A stretch of DNA of 64,000 nt from Lingula anatina (lineage: Eukaryota > Brachiopoda > Lingulata > Lingulida > Lingulidae): positions 22,661-86,660 of the forward strand of contig NW_019775403.1 in assembly GCF_001039355.2 (NCBI RefSeq), written 5' to 3'. A program made the translations under genes and the position numbers. The notes below the pieces were generated by a model. It saw only the letters and a program-made list of their open reading frames with translations. It made no database searches and was not told where the DNA came from. Below are positions 1 to 12,300 of this stretch, piece by piece (the first letter of the stretch is position 1; each line of letters begins with the position of its first letter).

Positions 1-933
1 AACTATATGGTCATATTGTTCTCATCATATTATGAAAAGGCTTTTCATTATAACAGTAATTAAGTAACTGTTACATAGAATTCTACGTTATGTTATCTCC
101 CAAACCTTATATTTATTGCCAAGGTAGACAACAGCGGTATTTTTTTTAACTTTCAGAGCAACTTCCATCTGGAATTAGTGGGAGTAAGAGAAGCTGGAGT
201 ACACACTCCCTGCTAATGTCGGTCACGCCTCTCATTACTGTCGCTATTTGCAGCAGAGTGTAACGTTGGCGGTTTAATCAAGTCTAAGACAGAAATTATG
301 AGGAAATCGAAAGGACAACCCTTGCGAGTGAGATAACACACATCGCAGGATTACAATATTTTAGTCGGAACTATTGCGCATATCGTCCAAACTTTACGCT
401 CTCTGGTTTTTAATGACATATATGATAGTAGGCCCAGTTGGTGTTATGGATCTATACACCATTGCACGGCGCCATCATAAAAGTAACACTGCTTCACAAC
501 AAATTGACATTAAAGAATCCTAAATCGTCAGGTTGTGCGTTATAGTGCATACCTAGAACGTTGTTATCACAACAGCGATACCGTGCATATCGGGTATGTG
601 TACAAGCTTTCTTATTTTCAAAACTTCTGCCTGTTCTAAGACAGAATATTCGTAATTCATTTTAAGATTTCGGTTTCATCATTTACACAGAATATAAGGT
701 TAAAAATACATGTTGCAGTGGTTATGTAACTGTAACGTATATATCAACTTAGATATTGCATTCATACAGCTTTAGTAAATCATTTTAAGTAAAATCAAAT
801 AAAATGAGGACAACAATTCTCACCAAATAATAGTCGGTTTGATCAGTTAAAACAACCATTGTTCTAGAAGTTTGTGTACAAAAATTTAATCACATATATG
901 TATACAAATGGTTTGTCAACAAAATGCACATAC
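1..933. other. Intron or downstream part of pappalysin gene, no exon recognised
   Basis: AT-rich sequence following the last recognised minus-strand exon, whose donor (GTATGT on the minus strand) is at 933-932. The next exon should enter in phase 0, but I found no convincing acceptor plus open frame here. Confidence 0.5.
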
Positions 934-3900
934 CTTGTTCACTTTTTGGTTGACGTCAAGGTGAGTTGTGAATGGCATATCACAGAACACTGTTATTGGA
1001 CCCAAGGATACGGTGGCGCCATCTATGAAGTGGAGCTCAACGTCCGCTATGGCGTCCACGGTGTTCCACGTCACCCACAACAACAACCTGTCCAGTGTGA
1101 ATGCATATATTTCATTAACAAAATGCATTAAATGTGTTTGTTTCTGTGCACTGACCATAGTTCTAGGTCACGCCTTACTAAAGAGTTCGTAACTAATTTG
1201 GGAGGAAAATTTTGGAAATTGGCTTCCTTTCGCAAAGAAGGAACCAATGCATCAAGTGTTTTAAACCCAAAAGTACTATATGTAAGATGTTTAATTACAG
1301 GGCCGTAGCCTCCGGGGGGGCAGGGGGGGGGGAGGTGCCCCCCCTGGGATTTAGAATTTTCCGCACTGGTAGGGGGGCACCCCCTCCCCCCTCGGGGGCT
1401 TCGCCCCCTCGTGTTCGCTTACTGCCCCCCCCCCCTGGCATTTTGCTCAGGCTACGGCCCTGAATTATAACGTCAAATTGTGTGATCGAAATGATGAAAT
1501 TAATGCCATTGATACATGAATATCAGGCATGCTTGCTTTAAACAATAAATGTTTGCAAATTAATCACTTTTCTATTTCCCGATATATATAAACATTGATA
1601 GTTACATGTACATTTAATCAACAACAATTAGACATATCTTGGGAATGTAGTCTTGTAAAACGATTTACCCTCTCTTTCCTTCTCTCCGACATCACACATA
1701 TACAGGTATAACCTACCTAGTGGGAATAACCGGTACACTAAAGCCGACGTCTATGAAGCAATCCATATCACAGAAATCCTGCTCAGAGAACCAAATACCT
1801 TGACTAGGAGTGCACCTGTCAGCATCTGGGGCTCCTGTGAGAACATGTTTGTTTAGAAAAAAAATATTAACCGTCTGCTTGATACATTTATATTTTGAAA
1901 AAGTGCGAACACTCAGAAATTTTAATTGATTTTAATCAATAATCATTCATTTCCCACACTATTTTGTCCCAAGGCAGTTACCATGATGGCAACGGGTTTG
2001 TTTGTTCGCTGGTCAAAATCAAAGCACGGTTTGTTGGTCTTCGATCATAATTGAGAAAAATCGATTAAAACGCTCGTTAACCCACCCAAAACTTCGTCCG
2101 GTGTGACCATGACAGTCAAATTCCCAGGGTTGGAAGAGGTCGCAGAGGTGGCGTACTGGCCCAGAGAGTCGTCCTGGTGACACAAGGAACAGTACTGACT
2201 CACATCGTCCCCGTTCTGGGTGTTGAGAGGAGGAATCCATGCCAAAGTCACCGTGTCTGCGGCAGTGTTTAGTATCTGGAGTAGAAATCTAGACAAATGT
2301 CAAATGTTCTTATTGTGATTTCAGTACACAATGATCAGTTATTTACCTTTGCATTACTGATTTTGAATGGGCAAATTCCTCAGTTTGTATAAGTTTGCAG
2401 TTGAAACCTTTTTCGATGGTGAAAAAAATTCAAGTAATTTTCAGTATTTCAAGAGTTTCGAGTTTCATGTTTGAATGCTAGCATGACAGGTCCATCTCCG
2501 CAGAGTCTGTTGTGTTTACGTTTTGGTCAAACAACGGACATATTTTGTCCAGTTCCGACTTACCCTTGGTGCAATTGGTATTGGTGAAGGTTCCCTCCCA
2601 GTCATCCAGGTCCCGTACCTCAGATCGGCGTAACAGTGAAGACGGGCCACCTGCTGAGGAGTGAAATGATCCGTACAATTGTCTCCCTCTATAAAACACA
2701 AAGACAAAGTAAAGAAATTGATAGATCGAACGTTGGACAATAAACAAGTCGAAAAATGATCACGTGTCCACGTGGTTCAATAACTTTAAGACCCAAGCCA
2801 AAAGTCGAATGTTCAAGTTAGATATCAACATAACGAACAGCCATTTGGTGTATTTTGAGTATTTTGACATGTAATTCGACAGTTGCCCGATATTTCTGAA
2901 GCAAACCTATATTCCAACCATTTTCTCATTGTTTCGGGTCTCCTGTTTATTCCAGACTCAGCGACAAGTTGCCATGCCATACAAAGTTTCATATACCTGC
3001 GTAACTCATGTAGTTTCGGTACGGCGTGTTTTTGTAAACTGTCCCTGAGCACGTAACTTCATCCGGGTCTCGGCATTTGGAATTCATCGGAGTCGGGTTT
3101 GTATCTGAACACAAATCCCCGAGCTCCAAAGAAGGGCGTGACTCGGCGCATTGGTCATCACATCGGAGGTCAGAGACACCATGATGCACGTGAAGGAGAC
3201 CCAGGACGTGTCCTACCTCGTGGACTAAGGTAGACATAAAGCCTGGACGTCCATACCGGCTAGCATCGATAACGACTCCCCCTAAAACACAGAACGTGGG
3301 CATAAAAACGTGTACAAAGGGACACATTCGACGACCTGGAAGCGTTTGAATCTGCAATTCAGTAAGGAAGACATTATTTTCCATTATGTTCCACTCACAT
3401 TATAATTTCTTTTCTTCTACATTACGTCTTCTCGTATTTTCAAACATGTCTCAATGTCTTTTAGAGGCAAACGCATTTGACTTACTATCCAATTATAACA
3501 TTATTAATTACCTCCGCCCAGGAGGTCGTGTTTTGTTTGTTAGTTCGCCACCAATTTAACTCAAAAAGTTACGGACGGATTTTGATGAAATTTTTAGGAT
3601 ATGTCGGCATGGGCTAACTTTAAAAGGATTATATTTTGGTGTTGGTTCAATGATAAGTAATGGTTAATTATTAGTTAATTGTTTGTCTTGGCGATGTCTG
3701 CGTTCTCCAGGTGCTTTTCTAGTTTTGCTTATTTTCATCGATGAATCAACCTAGTACAGAAACGTGCCAATTCACTTGTACAAGTAAAATGTTACTTCAA
3801 AAACATTTTAGCGCCAATCGTATATATGCTTGACTTGTTCTTAAAAGGCCTTACTTAAAGCCCTAACAACATGTGCTAACCTTTACTTCCAAAGACATCA

Positions 3901-4664
3901 TACTAGTGCCTGCCAATACGTGCTTACAGAATTGTTCCCATAAAACCTCACCCAAAAGCACTGGCAGCCCTTATACCCGTACCTTGTTCTTCTAAAGCCC
4001 CTTTCTCCCAGGGGTATGTGGCCTGTCCAAGGATACTGGCTGCAATCAACTCTGGGACGAACACGTTCAAGTGTGATTTGCTGGATATATTTAACATGGA
4101 TTTGTATTCAGACAAGGTCAGGTAGGTTCTGGAAGAAATACAATTTTATGATAGTCCTATAGTACCTCTGATATGATCTGATTAATTTCATACAAAGACT
4201 CTTTTGCTGTGACTCGAAAAGGTGAAATACGTAGTTTTTGAATTTGTTTTATCTGGAAATAAGATTGACGATTTTTATCTACTTTCCATGTTGATCAAAT
4301 TTCAAGGGCAAGTCTCTCAATCTAACGCCAAAATCTATACAGACACCTTCAAAAGTTTATTTTCACGCCGTCATACGTTATGGAACGCCGTTATAAGGTG
4401 GAAGCTTCAAACCTTGAACGAGATGGACTAAGACACGTTTTGTTCTCACCTGTGTGGCGACTCGGGGTCTATGCAATGTCCTCTATCACCGGTCTCACAG
4501 CAGTCACCTCCGTCCCAGCCATAGCGGTACTGGTTACAGTTCAGGTCACAATAATGGTTCCCTTTGTAAAAAATAATGAATTAGATTTGAAAACTGCCAT
4601 GAATGTTTCATCCTAAAGAAAACGTTATAAGAATCGCACAATTTTAAATCTAATTCTACATATA

Positions 4665-4713
<49 letters not shown>

Positions 4714-7700
4714 TGTATGGGCATCAGCCGTGATAGCTTAAAACGAGGCTGTATTGAAGCCATGCCGTCAAACGTGCGAGAATCCGAGCGAGGTGGGGTT
4801 AACTTTTTAGCGATGAGTGTGAAATTCTATGCACTGAAAATATCCGGTTGTCATCTTTAAAAGCAAAACAAAAGTGATACACAAAACACAGCGAAGTTGT
4901 ATTCCTGTAATAGTCAGTAATTAAACAATTATTAAGAAAAACCAAGCAGAGAAATAAGCCCCTACCCATTGATGCATTCTGTCAGTTTTTTGTTTGTTTG
5001 TTTGTTTTTTTCGTTTTGCACCACGCTTAATTCTGCGAAATCTCGCTTGATACTTCGGCTATCTCGGATGATCTAAATTTCATCAATCTGAAACAAAAGT
5101 ACACATGTTTTGTGTCATTGTTATTCACAAAATTAAATTACCTATTTGTTCTTGGTCACACGGCAAAGACAAACAATCCCCTCCGTCGTAGCCTGTCGTG
5201 GTGAAGTTACAGTTACGATCACATTTATTGTCCCCAATTTTCGCTGGATCGCACTCTCTTAAGACTTTTCTCTTTCTCATCGAACTGCTTTTTACTACTT
5301 TTACCTCATACGTCCATGAAATGTCATAACGTAGAAATGCATCTTGTAACATTGCATGTTGTTCGAGTATCTGAGAAGAGGACACGGATGGGTTTGTGCC
5401 ATCATCATCGTAAACGTTGATTAAACGGTATCGAAGTTCTTTCGGTGCGCGCAGTTCTGGGTGCGCTACGTAACTCCGGACTACATCTGGGTCATCGCAG
5501 ACCGTTCGGCCACAAGGCGGCGTTGTCAGTGCCATGTCGAACCGGTGATCATCAATGGTGGAATATACCCTGAGTGGTTCGTTGTGGCCGTCTTCTAGTT
5601 CCCATCCTGTAAGGGTGTTGAAGTTGGACGATATAACGAGGTTTTGGTGTCGTGCGGTTGTCTTTCCCTCAAACATTTGACGAACTATTTCGCTGTGATG
5701 CAGCCCTTTTCTCCAGAGGCGTATTTCGTCTAATGATCCTCGGAAATATCGCTTCGCAATAGCGTCTCCGCCAATTTCAAATTGTTTGCAGCGATGATAT
5801 GGTTCACTGAAAATATCCCCTCTTTGAGTTGTATCAGTAGCCACTTTGGCGCCATCTAGATAAAATTTCATTTTATGGTTGGCATAAACAGCAGCAACAT
5901 GGACCCACTTCTCGGGAATATAATTTCTGGACGATGTTAATAATGTGCCTTTGCGAGATCGCTCGGTATAAAGCGAGAAGAAGATGCGCGCATCTTTCCT
6001 TTCGTTTTTCCGCGTAGCTTTTATCCCTATTTGCCAGGTTCCTGGGTGTCGTTGACCAGTTTCTGTGACACAGGTATCAAACACGCCTGTCAAAAGAAAA
6101 GTTTTTAAATAAAATATGTGTGCCGGTTAGAAGGACAACAACTCTTCATCTTCATTAGTTATGACACAATCATAGGAAGATAGAACATAAATTCAATAAA
6201 ACCCAATGTCGGTTCTTCAAAAGTATTGATCATTACTAATTATTATTAGTAAGTACACATTTTCCAGACATTTTCCTTTCGCTGCTCGGATATGGTCAAA
6301 ATTCACACCGTTCACACAACTGAACATTCTTATATTCGACCCAGAAACTTTCAAAACCCACACCGCTCAAATAATTGAATATTCTTCTGTTCAATCCAGA
6401 AACTTTCGTACCACGTACACGTAACGCTGCTGGGACTCTCGCCAAATTCAGTCATATTAACACGCCTCCTCTTGTTTCCAACACATCCGTATAATCTTTT
6501 TATCTGACTGCATTCAGCGAGAGTACCCCCGGACTTAGTTCGTACTACTTTGCGCGATAATTTATTTGTGAAGGCACCTTAATTTTTGAAATCAGGCAAT
6601 AATAAGACATGTAGAAAAATCGTCTTTGATAGCCTCTCTCAGTAAATTGTAAAAATAATTAAGTGAAATAGAATTATTTAAAAAAAAAGAGAGTATTACA
6701 AAAACAGAAATAACAATAACAGAAACCAGTTTATGAACTTGGACAGAAGTGTCATTAATTGAGAAAAATAGTCACTGGTGCATGACTAAGCTCTTTTCGT
6801 TCATCAGAGCAGTAACTTTAGAGATGAGAATTTACAAAAGAGGTGGAAGGACATCATCGTAATTGCTTGAACGAAATTGAGCTCTAAATCGAAAGTTGCG
6901 TTGATATTGTACAATCGTGACGCCAGGGGTATGCTACGTATTATAAGTATGCGATCATCTGGTAACGCTGAAGTCGTGTGATTTAATGTTATCGCCGCAC
7001 TTGGCCAAGTTTTGTTCAAATTATCTGCAGTTACCTGACCGCTATTGTACGCGTGCTTGTGAGTTTGGATTGTGGCCAATGTCTGGTGGTGTTTGGTGTG
7101 AAACAGGTGCTGTACCGGACGACCTATATGTTACTGGTTAAGAAAGAAGGAGGAAGCGCGGCAGATTTGTTTAGATAACATATAGGAACAGTAATGCTTT
7201 GTAAATAGAGACATGAAAAAATGTTAGCGTGTTTTTCAAATATGATCGGAGCTTTTCAACAAAAAGGGAAATGGTGACTATATATTGTAATTTCATTATT
7301 TTTTCAAGAGTACTGATTAACTTTTAAACCTGCTCTCTCTCGCTCTCTCCCTCTCTCTCTCTCTCACTCTCTCTAGAACACATATCCCCTCAGCTAGACT
7401 TTCCTGTACAGATTATAAAGAGGCAGACAGACTTCTGTAACATTAAGGCCAATTTCAACATCCATATATTAGTTCGACTACTCTACAAAAATACATATCC
7501 ATAAAATGTTTCAAAAATGGTCCCAGAATCACGCCACTTCCCCGGCCTATCACATCACGGAGTTGTTAATAAACCTCCAGCAGACATCGGGCTAGCTGTA
7601 ATAAAAATCAAACATCCTCAGGAACTTGAATGCTAAGATTTATCTACGGGGAGCAAGAATTGCTGCAGGCTTCCATTCAAAACCGCAGTTTATCCGTAAA

Positions 7701-9207
7701 TCAGGATACGCTCGCGGTAGACACGGAGTAAGAATAAGAGTAGATATCGTGAGAGAAAAGCACTTTTAACTCATTCACATTTTTTATTTGGCATTTATGG
7801 ATAAAATGATTTATTTATCTTTTTCGCTGCTTTCTAATTAAGTAATTTATCAATTTGTGATTTTCTTCTTCTTCTTCTTACCTCTTTCAATACGTTGCGC
7901 AGAACATCATTTCATCAAGGCTTCCATCTTTATATTGGAAGAATTTTAATCAATAATCTTATTTATCGGAAAATAAGTAGAAATAATGCTTTATTCACAT
8001 TTATGAGTATCATTATTTTATTGAATATAATTTATATTTGTCTGATACATTCATAAAAACTAAATTAAACTAAATCAATGTTGGAGGGATCAAACGTACC
8101 TGTGCGTTTAAGTCAAGCAAGTCCAGGAGACTTTTAGTAAAGATAGTAACAAAGCGCTCTTGCGATAAATGGCAGTACTGATATTACAATCCCGCTACGC
8201 ATTTTTCTAAAGAATTTAGGTGCCGTTTTAAATTGCCCTTGTTTACTTTGCAAGTCAGAATTGTTGGATAACTTCCTTCGTGCCTTTGGCAAAAGTCTTG
8301 TCCTCTCCCGCCACACCCACTACCTCCTTGTGTGTACCGTTTAAGCGCTGTTCCCTTTTCGGTTATTTCAAAACGAGATGATGACTACTTTTAACCAGAA
8401 AATATTGAGACCAAAGAGCGCGGATTCAAAAGTATTAAGTTATCAGAGTTTTAACCTAGGGATATTTGAACCATTGACCGGATAGTATTATTTTCCTAAG
8501 TGCGTTACACTTGATTTAATTCTTGTGTGTGGGATCGACTGAGACGAAAGCATTTCTCTCGCCTCCTCTCTCACTCTCTCTTTCTCTCTCTTTTTCTGCG
8601 CCCGCGTCTAACGCTTTGTAATGAATAGGGGTGGAGAAGACCCCTGGGATCCCCATATTCGCTTTCAAAACGCCCAGACAATAAGCGTATTCATTTTTCC
8701 TTTTTTTTTCAAAATTTTGAGGTATCGTTCATTTCCCATCGATTCTTATAAGGTTGGCTCGAGGTATATCCTTTGATTGAATAACACTTACGCGAGTATA
8801 TAATTAACATCTACAAATGTGAAAAAGATGTAAAAATAAGCAGTGCCAAATTGAGTTGGCAGTTCCGATCAAAGTCCGCATTTATTACTCGTTTCTTTTC
8901 AATTCTGTTGAGTTGCAAGGTTCAACACGCCCTAAGATGGACTCGTGTATGTTTATGTTTGGACACAAACTGAGAACAGACTTAGAATTTCATTCACTGT
9001 GTATGGTGTCAGCATGGAACAAAGTCCACCTGATTTTTTAAAGGCATTACATGTTACATGTGCTTCATGAACAAGTCACACATGTATCCTTACAAAGAGA
9101 GGTTGATTTTGTTAAATCGGAAGAAAAAGCAATCAGAAAGAAATGGGGAGTGTGTGAAGTTGATAGAAAATACCAGAGATGAACGAACCAAAGATCATAT
9201 ACCTCAT

Positions 9208-9264
<57 letters not shown>

Positions 9265-9294
9265 TGTGAGTTTGTGTGTGTGTGTGTGTGTGTG

Positions 9295-9331
<37 letters not shown>

Positions 9332-12300
9332 GAATATCACTGCTTTGCCATACAGACAGTTCTGCTCGAGCAGATCACTGAGCAGCAAGTTCCGCGTGTT
9401 TACCGACCATCCCACGCGGTTAAATCGGCAATTACTCTGATTACTACATCCTCAGGACACGTAAACAAGTGGTCGTTTATCAGCGCCCTGTACAACTTCA
9501 GCAATCCTTTCACGTGCCTTGCACTTATAAAGTTCTACGACCATTTGGCCAATGTGTAAATAAGAATAAAAATGTAGCATAGAGCCTCAGGATTTATAAA
9601 GGCTCTTTTTTGATAAATGTCAATTCCATACATTTGATTCTTGTTCTTAGTTTTATAAACCATGGTATTCGACGGCTCAAATAAATTTCTTTCAAAATCT
9701 AGCTAATTTGCCCTTGTGTCAAGCCCTTCCAATCATGATATACATATTCCCCCATAAAGAGATTATTTGTCCAAATAACAGACAGACAGACAGCGCAGAC
9801 AGACGAGAAAACTCAACATATCGTACTCGCAATCTGTCGGGAGTGATTTTTGTCCTGAGGGTGGAGATGGAAGGGCGGCAATAGGAGAAAGAAAAGTGCC
9901 TTGTTTATAACTAAGTGAAAAACGTTTAGTAATGCAGGGATTAACAAAAACATGTATTTTGACGCTGGGCCAAACATCGAGCAATGTACAAACAGCACTA
10001 GTTCACATGCGAATACCTAACGACTGGTTACATGTTAACAGGTTTAGATGAAAAATACAAAGAAAACAAAACAGCAAATTCTTAACCACAAAACTAAAAT
10101 GATCATAGATATATGGTTTTGCTTAAATAAATGGTGTGTGTGTATATAACAATTAAATCGAATTTGAAGAGAAAATGTTATTCGTGAAAAATCAAATTTC
10201 ACCTCGAAAGATGCAGTCTACAATTCCTTTTTTGGAAATTCGCGGAAAAAAACAATAACAGAGCTAATGCAATCATCGTATATTGCACGCACCCAACGGA
10301 ACGCAGTAACTATTTTATGAAACTGGCATTGAGCGACTTTAGCCAGACAATAAACTATCAACAGGATCTTACACGTATGTTTTGACTTTTCTGAACCAGT
10401 TTGTACATTTACACATTTTTCTTGCGATATGTCGGGGTATGTTCTGTTTTATGTCGAATTAAACGCATTTTCTATTTAAATGATTTGCACAGGGTTGGAC
10501 ATGTTATTCAGGAGAAATTGTTTTAAAAATACCGTTGAACGGGCAACCCTTATTGCAAACTGATCGCAAAATTGATAAAATCACATTTCTACTAATAATC
10601 TAGTTAGTTAATTCAGACAACTTTTTTCAGTAAGTGCAACAATATGATAACGATTTTGCGAGGAATGTGGGCGTTTTTCAACAGAGTTGTGTAAATATGA
10701 CAGTAAAAAGCTGTGAACGCGACCCGACAAAAGGGCACTAAAATGGTCCCCAGCTCTTTAAGATAAAGTATTACAAATTACTCTGAAAAGATAGAGACAC
10801 ACTCAATGGAGCACTGGTATGTACAGACTTATATCAAATTGTTTTAAAAACGGAATGAAAAAAAGGTGAGTTCTCGTTCGCAAAACAAAGGGGTGCGTAA
10901 AACCAAACACCCTCTTGATAATTTTGCGCTTTCAAAATTAAAAGGCAATTTTCATTCTAAAGTAACTTCCACAAAATGTGACAGTTGAATATGATAGACG
11001 AGTCAACAGACGTAGCCAACTATCACCCAATCAAGTAAGGAGACGGACCGTACAATTTCAAAAATGGAAAATTTAGATAATAGGGGTAATCATATTTGTT
11101 TCTCTCACAATATGGTAGTCTAGCTTCAAAATAAACAAGGCAGCAAAGCTGTCAAATGTACAGACCAAAAACAGGAAATAACTATGCACAAAATAGGCTA
11201 CTGTCAATTCTGATGCAAAAATACATTATGTTAAACTGCAAATTCAACATCAACAGCATGGGTTTATTTCCATTTTTAACAATTTTTAACATAAAACAAA
11301 ATTAACAGTTTACTGCCATTTTTATATGACCAACTAAGAAAATTGATGAGATGGGAAAAATATCAATAGAGCAGTGTTTAATGTCCAATTTCTTCCATTC
11401 TGAGATTCTGAACATAGTGAATGATTCAGTCTGACAAACTACAATGATATGAGTTTATTTCCATTTTTGAAACTTTATTACACAATATACAATAACAAGT
11501 TTAAAATCATTTTTACAAAATCAACTAACAATGTTGTAAAGATGCAGGAAATGTCAAAAAAACACTTTTACATATCTTATTAATTAAATAATGAAACTGT
11601 TAACATGCCTAAGAATTGAATCTAAGGAAATGTAAAGAACAGCATAACTTCTAAAATAATGGCCCGATTATGCTGATTTTTTAACTTAACCTGCATTTTA
11701 GCAGGAATGACCACTCCTGTGAGTTTAATGACAATTGGCCTATCTGTTTTTCTTATATTGTGTTTACAGTGTTGCATATATGCTGAAAAGTGAAAAAAAA
11801 GCATAACTACTAAAATAGTGGCCCGATCATGCCGATTTTCGAACTTGACCTGCGTTTTAGTAAGATCAATTTTTCCTGTGAGTTTCATGACAACAGGCCT
11901 ATCGGTTTTTGTTGAAATGTGTTTACAGTGTTGCATATATGCTGAAAAGTGAAAAAACAGCATAACTTCTACAATAATGGCCCGATCATGCTGATTTTCG
12001 AACTTGACCTGCATTTTATGAATATTCATCAGCTCTGTAAATATAAAGCCAAAAAGTAAAACTGTCTTCCACTTATCGTGTTTACAAGGAAAGTGCACGG
12101 CGACGACGGCGACGGCGACGACGGCGACGGCGACGACAGACGCAGGTGATGGCAATATGTACAGACACATCTGTGTCTGTACATAAAAAGGCAACCTCAC
12201 ATACCACAGATACAACAATTGTGGGCCGAAAGGAGGGAAATGAATTCGCATTTTTTTCGTGATTTTAGATAGATAGTTTTTATTGCAATCAAATATACCG

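Noticed and set aside
345-480. Possible further pappalysin exon downstream of 934
   Set aside because: No acceptor followed by a phase-0 frame resembling the family could be found in this stretch.
1212-1463. 83-codon plus-strand frame rich in Pro and Gly
   Set aside because: It is the G/C-run interior of a MITE with clear ends and target duplication.
9058-9415. Open frames on both strands of about 110 codons
   Set aside because: Most of their length is dipeptide repeats from the CT/TG microsatellite.
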